64,000 nt of DNA from Arctopsyche grandis (lineage: Eukaryota; Arthropoda; Insecta; Trichoptera; Hydropsychidae). Location: NCBI RefSeq assembly GCF_051622035.1, contig NC_135361.1:3663001-3727000 (forward strand), written 5' to 3'. Under the pieces are notes generated by a model that was given only the letters and a program-made list of their open reading frames with translations, made no database searches and was not told the origin of the DNA. Positions 12,929-24,716 of the stretch are shown here, piece by piece; position 1 is the stretch's first letter; each line of letters opens with the position of its first letter. The translations under genes and the position numbers were made by a program.

Positions 12929-13355
12929 TCCTGCAGCATACCTCGGTCGTTAAGCTTCTGCTTAGTGTGGAGAGGCGCCGGGTTCGAACCCAGGGCCGGG
13001 CCTCGAGTGAAAATGAATTTTTCAGAGTATGCTGTTGGTCAGACCTGGATTTTTGACTTCATGTTGATCGTTTCCTATCAGAGTTTGCCAAATTTCTCTG
13101 ATTTCATTGTTGAAACGGTTCCCGGAAAAAATTGGCTAAAATCCTTCATATGTATACAAAATGTCACCTATAATTTGTGTGATTGAATTAATGTGCAATA
13201 AATAAGTTTGTGTACAATTTGATAGATGTCTCATTGATTTGCGAGTTATATAAAAAATGCTGCATTGTAATTGTAATTTGTAATTGGCCAGGAAGGCGCA
13301 TTGGGGTTTACCTGTAAGGCCTTCCTGGTATATATGTAAAAAATAAATAAATAAA
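12929..13355 (+). mobile_element. tRNA-derived SINE, near complete
   Basis: tRNA-like head with B box GGGTTCGAACCC, body motifs GGTCAGACCTGGATTTTTGA and GATCGTTTCCTATCAGA and GAAACGGTTCCCGG, then a 3' hairpin CCAGGAAGGC...GCCTTCCTGG (13,288-13,327) and an (AAAT)n tail. The pol III promoter boxes mark it as a SINE and not a tRNA gene. Confidence 0.8.
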
Positions 13356-13444
13356 TATTCAAAAGGACTCTCCTCGATATGATTATACATACTAATTTCT
13401 CTATCACAGTTATATCTATTTATATCTTCATATCCATATCCCAA

Positions 13445-13735
13445 TGAGTTCATATTCCACTGGCTTCTGCTGGCCAGACCTTGTTGTTTAGAATTTCAGA
13501 TTGTTTAAAATTTGCAGCATTTTAAACAATCGCTGTATTGTTTAAAATGCTGCAAATTTACAAATTAGACACATATATGTCTCTGTGGATATTAATTGAT
13601 ATGTATTTATGTACTTTGTGTAATACTAATAATATTTGTATCAAATGTATAATGTTTCTGGTCAGGAAAGCGCATTGAGGTTACCTGTTAGGCCTTCCTG
13701 GTATAAATTAAAGATAAAAAATAAATATTCAGTAT
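13445..13735 (+). mobile_element. SINE copy with partial head
   Basis: It starts with the B-box remnant CATATTCCACTGGCTTCTG and GCTGGCCAGACCTTG and ends with hairpin GTCAGGAAAGC...GGCCTTCCTGG and an A-rich tail. The middle holds a local inverted repeat of GTTTAAAATGCTGCAAATTT. Confidence 0.6.
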
Positions 13736-14319
13736 TGGCTTCAATGTGCTTACATATATGTCTTACATATAAATCAAAATACTTGAACAAATATTGTTGT
13801 TGTTGCAAAAAAGTAATATAATTATATAGTATATTGATTTGTTTTGAATTATATTATAATATAATTCAAAACTCAATTCCAATAAACTTGATATTGTTTG
13901 CTTTCATACAGTTTCGGGTTAATTTCATTTATATTTCTGAATACACGAGAAAGATACGCCGCGTCCTTTTATATTAATTATATTTCAATGTGTTTATTAT
14001 TTTTTTATTATAGGAATCACAAACTTTACACAATTTTATGGAATAGTGCATAAAATCTTTCTAAGCAATTTCCTTTCGACAGTCATTCGAATTCTTCATC
14101 ATTTTCTTTGCAATTATAAAATCACCTTCTCGTAGAATACGTCGAGAATGCTCATAAAATGCAAAGAATTCTTAAATACCGCAATAGACTTAAAACCTTA
14201 ATCCATCTAAATCAATTGCTTTTTATATCAGGGTAACTGAACTTTTGTGTTTTTCATTTTCAATTTTTAACTATGTAAATATGCATACGAATATCTGATT
14301 TTCCACATAATAAAATGAA
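13736..14319. other. Non-coding flank, end matching the flank of gene 8
   Basis: No gene. The last 80 bases (TATCTGATTTTCC, AATAAAATGA) match sequence at 33,180-33,245 and 28,436-28,490, which lie downstream of gene 8 and of its relic. This marks the edge of a duplicated block. Confidence 0.5.
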
Positions 14320-14846
14320 TGTAGGAATCTAGCACAACTTGTGCTATTACGAATCAAAACCAGTGATCTCATCATTGATCCTGTACAAACATGCATAACT
14401 CAAGGGCAACGTCCCCTTCGACCATTCCAGAAGAAAGAGTTCATCGCTCGATAGTAAAACGAACTAAACCCAACAGTGATGTCATCAGGCAACCGCAACA
14501 CATGTCTTGAAAAGTCGTTTACTCGTGGCACGCTGACCCCATAGCTATAAACCACACGTGTACCGAAGACACGTGCCAACACGTGTCTCTAACACACGTG
14601 TCCTGGAAACGAAGACAAAGCATTTACACGCGGCATGCTCCAACGCAGAACGTATATAAAGCGATGCAGCAACTCCAGACGCTAGAGTGAACCTCTGGAG
14701 TTCAACCAGCTCACTTCTCCGAAGCTCAAACTCTTCGTACATACAATAACCATTGTAACAATTGAACAAAAATAAACGATCCTCTTTCAAACTCAACATG
14801 GTTTCCATAGGCCGGGAAACGGTCGAAACCTTTAACCCGTCCTATA
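14320..14846 (+). mobile_element. Solo LTR-like element, fossil
   Basis: It begins TGTAGGAATC, has a TATATAAAG box near 14,653, an AATAAA near 14,771, and ends GTCCTATA. It shares its start and the GGCTGGGATACGGTC-like 3' part (here GGCCGGGAAACGGTC) with the LTR at 41,318. There is no internal region. Both flanks match gene 8 surroundings, so it sits in a decayed kinase locus. Probably Gypsy-type. Confidence 0.6.
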
Positions 14847-14965
14847 GTGTCAAATATTTTTAGATAATATCCAACTCTTGTGGATGAATTTGTGCAGCTG
14901 AAAATTGTAAATGCTATATCAATTATCGGGGAACAGCATTTGAATGATTGCAGGCACAACGCTTG
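14847..14965 (-). pseudogene. Relic of EcKinase exon 2, gene 8 type
   Basis: The - strand encodes SFKCCSPIIDIAFTIFSCTN and more, closely matching gene 8 exon 2 (SKCCSPIIDIAFTIFSCTD). Only about 40 codons survive. The DWQ motif in front is destroyed, and the region after it is cut off by the LTR-like element. No exon 1 exists nearby. It is a dead fragment of a gene 8 paralogue. Confidence 0.85.
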
Positions 14966-15215
14966 TGCGATAATACGCCATTGCATGGGAGTGATAAAGT
15001 TAAAAGAGATAAAAATAATTCAAATATGAAAAACAGTCCTTTGTTTATTGAATTCAACATTTACAAAATATTTTACATAACCTATATATAAATGACATAT
15101 GTACATAACAGCAATAATCTTTGAAATAATTATAAAGTTGATTTATTTGTTTATTATTATATAAAAACAATGTCCAGTACATTGATTAAAATAATGATAT
15201 ATTTCATTGTGCATA

Positions 15216-16938
15216 TTAAATCATCTTCATGTTTATAAAATCATCCACAACTCCTTTCATACGATCTTTACCCAACTCAGTATATGGACATTTATTCGCA
15301 ATACTATCATCAGTTTCAAACATGTCAACAACGTCCACTTCAGTTCCTTTATTACTCAATGTTATTGGTATCGTTATTGTGCTCATCAGTAATCCATATG
15401 GTAAAAATTCTTTCAAATGATTTTCAAATACTGCACGTGGATAACATTCTTCAACATCACAATCAAAATATGACAACTGCTTTTTAATCACTTCATGGTA
15501 CATATTGAATAGTCGTGTGCTGTACTTGGCTCTCGTGGGTTCATCGGTGCAGCAATATATCATTTGAGACAAATCCGTAATGGGGGAGCAAGATCTTGCA
15601 ATCTGCCAATCCACAAATTTCATATCGACTGGTGTCCCATTCTGTAACAATAATTTTATAAATAAATTAATACCTTGAAGGTGACAACGACGAAATTTTG
15701 TTCCTTAAATTATATATCTATTTATTTATAAGTTTATATGCTACTGGTCGAATACCCTTGCGTTGCTCTGGCGGATTATAATTTGGAAAAATGTAAAAAT
15801 CCGAATTTTTTATAAAATCTTACAGCTATAGTCTAAATTTTTATTAGATTTGTATAGGGAGCAAACAAACAATCATCTTTAAATACATAATAGAATACAT
15901 ATGTATATTCATATTCATATTTATATTTAATACAATTATAAAAAATAGACACCCATTTATCTTTTATAAGTAGGTACCTATTTTGTAATAAATTTATTAT
16001 TATTTTACAGTTTATTTAACATTCAAATTGTTGGCAGTTAAATGTAAATACATATATATATGTATGTATGTACACATATAGTATATACATACATACATAT
16101 ATATGTATATTTATTTTTGCATTATCTAATTCATACATAAACATTCTCATATTATCATAATAAAAATATAAGATACCTTATATTGGAATAAAATATTATT
16201 ATTCCAACAGTCTGCATGACAAATTACATCGTAAGGTGCGGCACTCTCTGAAGCAATGTATTTGTAAAATTTTTCCACTCCATTCTCTGAAAATGAAAGC
16301 AGTTTCTTTGCTTTGGATGCGTCATCTATAATCGCAGTTGCTTGAAGAAGAGATTGCTTTATTAACGGATTCATCAAATCGAAAATGACCGATTCTTCCA
16401 CCAGTTTTGCCAAATTCTTATACATTTCCGGATTGAGTTTCTTCATTGCAAACGAAATTGAATGATATCGAGCTAGACTGAACAACGCCAACTCTAAATG
16501 GTCAGAATCAAATGAATTGTAACGGTTGTTCATCTTATACCCTTTTGCGCTCACATCTTCCATCAAAATTACATTGGTGTTTGCTATATAGCATTTGACA
16601 GATTCAAATCTTTCTTCAATTGGTATATTATGTTCGTCTTGAAATTTTTTGAATGCGGGTAAAATTATGTTGTAAAGATCAGCCTCTCTATTATACAAGT
16701 TTTCCACTTTCAGTGTTTCAGATATGGCTTTATTTGAAGTGGTTTTCGCAATTAAATTAAACAAGACACTTTTATTGTGCTTAGATGTTATTTCAATTTT
16801 ATTCATTTCACCAACATAATTGTCGCCTTTTTCCGATCCAGGGCTTATGCGAAGAGCTACATCCTTCAAACCATTTTTTTGTATGAACTCTTCAATTGCA
16901 ACCTTGCAGTTTTCAGGCAAACTCGATGTATCACACAT
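15216..16938 (-). CDS. EcKinase-like kinase, gene 4, with HAD in place of HGD
   Basis: Exon 1 is 16,938 to 16,177 and exon 2 is 15,641 to 15,216, giving 395 residues. The ATG at 16,938 (MCDTSS) aligns with genes 5, 6, 7 and 9. Motifs: NLIAK lysine (K65), NREADLY glutamate, hinge MEDVS, catalytic loop HADCWNNN (H241), exon 2 VDWQ (D265). In every other intact member the loop reads HGDCW, and FKYK here reads FQYK. Aspartate and asparagine are kept, so activity is plausible but may be altered. Donor AAG/GTATCT, acceptor TTACAG/AAT. The intron is about 535 nt, versus 88-89 nt in genes 6 and 7. Frame and splice sites are intact. Confidence 0.9.
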
Positions 16939-16990
16939 CTTGGTCTACTTTGATTATGACAGTTGCACGTAGCGATTATGACTGTAGACT

Positions 16991-17029
16991 GACTGACGAT
17001 TTGAACTTGGCACACAACTCTACTTTATA
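16991..17029 (-). promoter_or_regulatory. Putative core promoter of gene 4: TATA box plus initiator
   Basis: On the - strand TATAAA occupies 17,029-17,024, and an arthropod initiator-like TCAGT starts at 16,996, about 33 bases further on. This leaves a 5' UTR of roughly 57 nt. The TTTATATT block and following GGCAGGAGTTTT (+ strand) recur upstream of the broken copy at 18,536 and of genes 6, 7 and 9. The spacing is right; no expression data are available. Confidence 0.55.
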
Positions 17030-17320
17030 TTATTTAGGCAGGAGTTTTCAACAAATTATAAAAAAATAGTAAATAAATAAGAAGATAATAAAATTAGTCT
17101 ACACACCAATGATTCTACTTATAGTTACTCATCCGCTGAAAAATAATAATCAAACCAATCTTCTAAATTTGACATATTATTGATGATAACTAAATGATTG
17201 GTAACGAACACTTATTTTCATTTGTTAACTACGTGATTGACCACAGACCGACATTAAAGTAGCACTGGTATAGACTTTCAGACAATCAGATAGATAAAAT
17301 GAGATTGAGCACTGTGCATT

Positions 17321-17627
17321 GGGGACGCGACAATTGGAATATGTTGGTGCGGTTGAGAACACCTGTAATTTATTCTAATTTAATAACATCCGCGATCTAT
17401 ACGATAAAAAGTATCATATACATCGATAAATATAATACAATTAAAAGTTACTTTTTCCATTAAAATAGGAAAATTTAGGATTTTTGAACATTTTGTCGCT
17501 TGAACATTATTTCCGTGGACATTTTGTCGCGTGAACATTTTGTCGCGGGTACATTTTGTCAGTGCACTAATTTTCGGGTACATTTTGTCGTTGAACCTTT
17601 TGGCCTTGCACCAATTGTCGTGTAACC
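17321..17627. mobile_element. Non-autonomous DNA transposon with 8-9 bp target duplication
   Basis: It starts GGGGACGCGACAATTGG and ends with the inverse of GGGTTACACGACAATTGG, and is flanked on both sides by CTGTGCATT. The unfilled site GCACTGTGCATTTA is present at 31,566-31,580 in the duplicate region upstream of gene 7. Internally CATTTTGTCG recurs at short intervals. A 9-bp duplication suggests a Mutator-like (MULE) MITE, but 8 bp is also possible. Confidence 0.75.
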
Positions 17628-17864
17628 CTGTGCATTTATAGGAAATAAAACTTAAGTGTGGGTATAGATAAATAAAGATCATAATAACAATGCAATGTAA
17701 AGATTTTTTATAAATAAACCTGTCGATATATAACTTATATTTAAACTATACTGAAAAAATAAATATGCTCAAGGGTCGACTTGAGTTTGCATGAAGAACT
17801 GACATGTTTAATGTGTAAAATCTGCGTATCTAAAATGTACGCATATAATATACGAATTTAATTA

Positions 17865-18142
17865 CGAAAGAAAAAAACTTCTATATATAATGTTTGCTAC
17901 CAATGTTTTTTCGAGCGCTAATAGACAGCGCTCTAGGCTAATAGATTTTAGATATAGATTTAGAATAGATTTTGTCTAGGTTTTTTTTTTCATATTTTTA
18001 AATATTATATTAAATCTATTTAAAAGGTATTTGAAAAAAACCGACCGCGTGTGGATCGAACACAGGACCGACACATTTTTTTTAATGAATTACTTAATAT
18101 GCCAACAACCATGCGATGATATTTCATCGGGAACAACACTAG
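17865..18142 (+). mobile_element. Helitron family H2, 5'-truncated copy c
   Basis: It contains the family blocks AAAAACTTCTATATATA and TGTTTGCTACCAATGTTTT and CCGCGTGTGGATCGAACACA, and ends CGATGATATTTCATCGGG, AACAACA, CTAG|T. The 5' third of the family is absent. Confidence 0.7.
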
Positions 18143-18264
18143 TCATTATATATGTTTCATATCGACAACAGGCTTACCCATTCAATGCATATTATTATTT
18201 AAGAATTTTTTTATACTATCTATTTTTGAGAATCTTTTCTTTAATAGTTTTCTAATATTAATAC

Positions 18265-18537
18265 TGTAACGTAGAGATTATGTGGGTGGCCCTCGTGGAC
18301 CGATGGCTTACGAGCGCTAATCCCCCTCATCTGTCGTTCGCGCCAAAATTTCCTCGCCGAATGAATAAGCCGTATGTAACGGCCAATGGGATCGCCCCAC
18401 TCATCGACCAATAGTTTACTTGTGTACATGCATGTATGTGTGTTGTACCCAACGGGTATAAATATGGGGCGCTCTCAGCCTGGAAACCATTCCGACCTGG
18501 AGCGCCGACGACAGTACACGAATAAACACCTTCTACA
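18265..18537 (+). mobile_element. Short solo LTR-like element, fossil, a second family
   Basis: It begins TGTAACGTAG and ends CTTCTACA, with TATAAATATGGGGCGC at 18,457 and AATAAACACC close to the end. It has no coding region. It lies exactly at the point where the kinase copy at 18,536 loses homology to its sisters. No clear target duplication was found, so a rearrangement accompanied or followed the insertion. Confidence 0.6.
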
Positions 18538-19254
18538 AATTACATCATAAGGTGCGGCACTCTCTGAAGCAATGTATTTGTAAAATTTTTCCACACCATT
18601 CTCTGAAAATGAAAGCAATTTCTTTGATTTGGATGCGTCATCTATAATCCCAGTTGCTTGACGAAGAGATTGCTTTATTAACGGATTCATCAAATCGAAA
18701 ATGACCAATTCTTCCACCAGTTTTGCCAAATTCTTATACATTTCCGGATTGAGTTTCTTCATTGCAAACGAAATTGAATGATATCGAGCTAGACTGATCA
18801 ACGCCAACTCTAAATGGTCAGAATCAAATGAATTGTAACGGTTGTTCATCTTATACCCTTTTGCGCTCACATCTTCCATCAAAATTATGTTGGTGTTTGC
18901 TATATAGCATTTGACAAATTCGAATCTTTCTTCAATTGGTATATTATGTTCGTGTTGAAATTTTTTGAATGCGGGTAAAATTATGTTGTAAAGATCAGCC
19001 TCTCTATTGTACATATTTTCCACTTTCAGTTTTTCAAGTATGGCTTTATTTGAAGTCGTTTTCGCAATTAAATTAAACAAGACACTTTTATTGTGTTCAG
19101 ATGTTATTTCAATTTTATGCATTTCACCAACATAATTGTCGCCTTTTTCTGATCCAGAGCTTATTCGTAAAGCTACGTTCTTCAAACCATTTTTTTGTAA
19201 GAACTCTTCAATTGCAACCTTGCAGTTTTCAGGAAAATTCGATGTATCACACAT
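18536..19254 (-). pseudogene. Truncated EcKinase copy, gene 5, exon 1 only
   Basis: From the ATG at 19,254 (MCDTSN) it is nearly identical to gene 4 through PYDVIC (about 240 codons), then runs into LTR-like sequence. It lacks the catalytic HGDCW loop, the splice donor and the whole DWQ exon; no spare exon 2 lies nearby. The reading frame up to the break is intact, which suggests recent loss. It cannot encode an active kinase. Confidence 0.9.
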
Positions 19255-20085
19255 CTTGGTCGACTTTGACTATGACAGTTGCACGTAGCGATTATGACTG
19301 TAGACTGACTGAAGACCTGCAGTTAGCACACAACTCCATTTTATATTATTTAGGCAGGAGTTTTTAACCAATTATAAAAAAATAGTAAATAAATAAGAAG
19401 ATAATAAAATTAGTCTACACACCCATGATTCTAATTGCGTGGTTGACCACAGATCGACATTAAAATACCACTGGACTTTCAGATAATCAGATGGATAAAT
19501 GAGATTGAGCACTGCATATCGAGCACTGATATCGACAACAGGCTTACCCATTTAATGCATATTATTATTTAAGAAATTCTTTATAATATCTATTTTTGAG
19601 AATCTTTTCTTTGATGGTCTTCTAATATTAGTACGAATTTTCTTAAAGGCTGCATTTGTTCTTGATTGTGTTATAGCAGAGCATCGCAACCTGGTGACCG
19701 CGGTCCTTGTAGTTGCGTAAGCATCATTTTGATCTAACGCGTGTGAGGGAGAAAACCGATGTTAGTTAAGGTTTTGTCACCTATGTATGTATGTAGGGAC
19801 TAGCTAGCGACTGCCGATAAAGTACATATGTACATATGTATGTACGTAGCTGACAAACTTTACGAGTCGTAAACAATACCAAATGTTACGTGCATTGATG
19901 TATACCAAAAGGTTCCGCAAATACCAAAAGGTTCCGTGCATTGATGTATAATACACTAGATGGGCCCAGACGTGTTATTTTGGTCGGAGATCTTGTCTTC
20001 ACTAACTGGGGGGTGAGGGGTATTTAACTACCGGGGAAGTTGGGTTTTTTTCCCTACGACGCAATGGTACCTACCTATCTACTAA
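19255..20085. other. Non-coding stretch, partly duplicated kinase upstream flank
   Basis: 19,255-19,520 matches the upstream flank of genes 4, 6 and 7 (for example GACAGTTGCACGTAGCGATT and GGCAGGAGTTTTTAACC). 19,530-19,640 matches 18,150-18,262. The remainder has no feature that I can name. Confidence 0.5.
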
Positions 20086-21057
20086 TGGTCCGTACGCACC
20101 AAACCAACGACGATTTTGGGCCAACTTTTAAAACCAGTAGCGTACAAAATATCGAAGTAAAAAAATTGAAATTAAATATCAAAATTAAGCTAACGAGCGA
20201 GATTGAGCTAAAATTAGATCATCGTTGATGTTTTGAATTACAACAATGTTTTGAATTACGACGATACGCATTTCAACCAGAGAAATATTATAATTACGAG
20301 CGAAAAAAACCTTGTTATTGTTTCTTATAAGTCGTCACGATAACTACTGTGTTTCGCCGTCGATGAAATATTTAACAAAAAAAATGTCGGTGATTTCTCA
20401 AAGGGTTTTTTTTCTTTCGTCGAAATAAAATTAATAATCACACATTATCCGATAAATTTTACCTCTGAGATGGATTTAATTATTTGATTTATTTCGACGA
20501 GAGAAACAATTGAAGACATTATCCGATAAAATTTACCTCTGAAATGATTTAATTAATTGATTTATTTCGACGAGAGAAACAATAGAAGACTAAAAAAATT
20601 TCGTTTGATAAACCGACAACGTGCCGGGTTGAGACCATCGCTCGGTCACCCATACTAACACATGATATATTCTCAGTAACTGCGCATTACGGGGAAGTAA
20701 AAATAATAATTCTTTGATTTTTTTTTCGATCTTAGTGCGTATCTTCGTAAGTCAAAACATCTTCGACAAACAAAAGTCGAGGATTACCTGTATGTGATTG
20801 TTGATGATCTAATTTTAGGTCAATCTCGAAAATTTATTTAAATTGGGCATGTTCTGTTTTAACTTTCAATATTTTATTTTAAATTTAATATATTTATTAT
20901 AATTTTATTTTGATATTTGAATTTAATTTTAATATAATAATAATATTTTTAATTTTGATATTTAATTTCAATATTTCGATATTTTGTACGCTACTGGTTT
21001 TATCCTGCTGGTTAAAACGTTGGACCAAAATCGTCGTTGGTTTGGTCCGTACGCAGC
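20086..21057. mobile_element. Foldback-like element with long imperfect terminal inverted repeats
   Basis: The left end GTCCGTACGCACCAAACCAA and the right end, read inverted, GCGTACGGACCAAACCAACG match, and the match continues through ACGACGATTTTGG, CCAGTAGCGTACAAAATATC and an AT-rich block for well over 100 bp. Inner arms also pair (GATGATCTAATTTTAGGTCA with the inverse of 20,205-20,225). No transposase frame. Superfamily not assigned. Confidence 0.6.
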
Positions 21058-21505
21058 ATTATAGGACGGGTGATACATTTCGACTGTTTCCCGGCCTCTA
21101 AAGATCCTCTTGCAAACTCAGTTGAATTTGCAAGGGGATCTTTATTGTTCAGTTAATACAGGTGTGTGTGTGTGTGTATGTACGGTAAAAGAGGTGGTTG
21201 CTCAAAATCGCAAGCGTGTGCTGGCTGAACTCCAGAAACTCACTGGCATTAGGTGCTGGTACGCTGGTTTATCTGTTTCAGTAGGACACGTGGTCGTGTG
21301 CATTTGTCCTTGTCTTTCGTCGAGGTGTGTCTACATTCTGAGTATGTTCCGTTTGAATAGAAGCACATTCCAAAAGAAATGGGCAGAGAAATGTAATTAT
21401 AACATTTTTCTGGGTGCGGCCATCTGTGTGATGGGAGAGTATACGAATTCATTGACCTAAATACGAAATAGTTCGCGACGTGCTATATTCCTACAGTGTT
21501 AAGTA

Positions 21506-21862
21506 CAGAGAAATGTAATATTAATAGAAGTGGCTTTAGGTGTTCTTTTGTTGTCAAGTGACATTCTGTCCACGGACAGATCTAAATAATTTTAGCATCA
21601 GTCGTATTTGGTGCTTGGTGCTCGACGTATGTCCGATAAAAACTTCTCTGTTTGTTTATATTACTCGCAAGATGGGCAATGATCGGTAAAAATTGCACAA
21701 TACATTCAAAAACAATCAATAAACAACATGGGATACATTTTTATAATTAAATTGATGCGATTGTATTCCGTGCGATGTAGCGTATTTATAGAGACGTACC
21801 GCGTAAAATTGACAACAATTATTTATTCGTAAGGGCCCCTCTATTCTTATTACATCTCTCTG
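21506..21862 (-). mobile_element. hAT-like MITE with perfect 8-bp target duplication
   Basis: The termini are CAGAGAAATGTAATATTAATA and the inverse of CAGAGAGATGTAATAAGAATA. GTTAAGTA flanks it on both sides (21,498-21,505 and 21,863-21,870). A second copy lies inverted at 57,594-58,783. Length is 357 bp and there is no coding capacity. Confidence 0.85.
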
Positions 21863-22391
21863 GTTAAGTATGCACATACATATATTCGAATTACTCCAAT
21901 AGATCGCCAATTCAATTCAGTTAAAGTACACTTTCAAAATTAATAAACGATTCTCATCTTATCATTACTTTTTTCTATAGGATTTTTCTTATACATTTAT
22001 AATATGTTACTTTTGAGTAGCATAGACTGGGCCAGTAATAGAATCGCTGCAATAAAGCTATGTAAAAAAGGTTAGTACAGACATAGTGCACTATGCACTA
22101 TGTCTGTGCGATAATACGCCATTGCATTGGAGTGATAAAGTTAAAATAAATATGATAGTTATTGAGATTAAACACTTCAAATATGAAAAATTGTCCTTTG
22201 TTTATTCAATTCAACACTTACAAAATATTTTACTTAATCTGTATACTATATAATAAATCCATATGCATATTGTCATACGTAACATAGCAATAATCTTTGA
22301 AATAATTATAAAATTTATTCATTTGTTTTTTATTATATGAAAGCAATGTCCAGTACATTGATTAAAATAATGATATATTTCATTGTGCATA

Positions 22392-23667
22392 TTAAATCAA
22401 CTCCAAGTTTATAAAATCATCCACAACTCCTTTCATACGTTCTATACTCAACTCAGTATATGGCAATTTTTTCGCATTACTATCATCAGTTTCAAACATG
22501 TCAACAACATCCAATTCAGTTCCTTTATTACTCAATATTATTGGTAAAGATATTGTGCTCATCAGTAATCCGTATGGTAAAAATTCTTTCAAATGATTTT
22601 CAAAGACTGCACGTGGATAGCATTCTTCAACATCACAATCAAAATATGTCAACTGCTTTCTAATCACTTCATAGTATATATTGAATAGTTGTGTGTTGTA
22701 CTTGGCTCTTATGAGTACATCGGTGGTGCAATAAATCAAATTAGACAAATCCGTAATGGGGGAGCAAGATCTTGCAACCTGCCAATCCACAAATTTCATA
22801 TCCACTGGTGTCCCATTCTGTAACAATAATTTCATAAATAAATTAATAAAAAAGTGACAATTCATCACAACCATTATCATTTATCATAATAAAAAAATAA
22901 GATACCGTATATTTGAACAAAATATTATTATTCCAACAGTCTCCATGACAAATTACATCATAAGGTGCGGCACTCTCTGAAGCAATGTATTTGTGAAATT
23001 TTTCCACACCATTCTCTGAAAATGAAAGCAGTTTCTTTGCTTTGGATGCGTCATCTATAATCGCAGTTGCTTGAAGAAGAGATCGCTTTATTAACGGATT
23101 CATCACATCTAAAATGACCGATTCTTCAACCAGTTTTGCCAAAGTCTTATACATTGCCGGATTGAGTTTTTTCATTGCAAACGAAAGTGAATGATATCGA
23201 GCTAGACTGAGCAACGCCAACTCCAAATGGTCAGAATCATATGAATTGTAGCGGTTGTGCAGCTGATACCCTTTTGCGCTCATGTCTTCCATCAAAATTA
23301 CTTTACTGTTTGCTATATAGCATTTAACAAATTCGAATCGTTCTTCAATCGGTATCTTATGTTCGTCTTGAAATTTTTTGAATGCGGGTAAAATTATGTT
23401 GTAAAGATCAGCCTCTCTATTATATATGTTTTCCACGTTCAATGTTTCAGATATGGATTTATCTGTAGTCGTTTTCGTAATTAAATTAAACAAGACACTT
23501 TTATTGTGTTTAGATGTTATTTCAATTTTATGCATTTCACCAACATAATTGTCGCCCTTTTCTGATCCAGGGCTTATGCGAAGAGCTACGTCCTTCAAAC
23601 CATTTTTTTGTAAGAACTCTTCAATTGCAACCTTGCAATTTTCAGGCAAATTCGATGTATCACACAT
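22392..23667 (-). CDS. EcKinase-like (CHK domain) kinase, gene 6
   Basis: Exon 1 is 23,667 to 22,906 and exon 2 is 22,817 to 22,392, giving 395 residues with an 88-nt intron. The start is MCDTSNLPEN, as in its sisters. Motifs: NLITK lysine (K65), NREADLY (E85), hinge MEDMS, HGDCWNNN (H241), exon 2 VDWQ (D265). The last exon 1 codon is ACG (T), not the usual AAG (K), but the donor GTATCT is kept. It is closely similar to genes 4, 5, 7 and 9, so this subgroup expanded recently. TATAAA at 23,762-23,757 and TCAGT at 23,721 may be the core promoter. Confidence 0.93.
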
Positions 23668-24716
23668 CTTGCTCTACTTTGATTATGACAGTTGTATGTA
23701 GTGATTATGACTGTAGACTGACGATTTGGACTTGGCATACAACTATGTATGTACACTTTATATTATTTAGGCAGGAGTTTTCAACAAATTATAAAAAAAT
23801 AGTAAATAAATAAGAAGGTAATAAAATTAGTCTACACACCCATGATTCTACTTATAGCTACTCATCCGCTGAAAAATAATAATCAAACCAATCACCTAAA
23901 TTTTTCATATTATTGATAATAACTCAATGATTGATAACTAACACTTATTTTCATTTCTTAATTACGTGGTTGACCACAGACCGACATTAAAGTAGCACTG
24001 GTATAGACTTTCAGATAATCAGATAGATAAAATGAGATAGTCAGATAAATAAAATGAGTACTGTGCATTTACAAAAAATAAAACTTGAGAGTGGGTATAT
24101 GTAGATAAATAAAGATCATAATAACAATGCGATATGAAACTTTTTTATAAATAAACCTGTCGATATATTACTTATATTTAAACTATACTGAAAAAAAAAT
24201 ATGCTCTAGGGTCGACTGAGTTTATAAAAGTATTTAAATATTTTAATAATACAGATTGCGTGAAGAGCTGACATGTTTAATATGTATGTATACAATTCTT
24301 TAATGACAAAGCATTACAACACGGAAAACTTGATTGAAATAACTATGGATCGCATTTACTGATTATGTAAGAGTATAAAGGTCATTTGAGACTAAATCTT
24401 TAAAATTCACAAAATTTTGGATATTCATATTTCTAAAAATCGAAAGCATATTTAACCATATACATACATATACGAGTAATTATTTTATACTCATTTCATT
24501 GACATTTGCATCGAATATTAACTGCGTAATATGTATGTAGGCTATCTATTACATCACGTAGTGAAAATAATCATACCAAAATTTATATTTACCTAGTCTG
24601 TATTAATAAAATAGTTAGGATTTTAACTCGGCTATAAAGATTGAAAGGTCAAAATAATTCACATCACTTACCACATCCGCATTGACCAGTTGAGCGCATA
24701 ATATATATGTATTGTA

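Noticed and set aside
14400-14986. Minus-strand frames of 60-87 codons
   Set aside because: They cross an LTR-like element; only the short kinase-derived part (14,847-14,965) is meaningful and is annotated as a relic.
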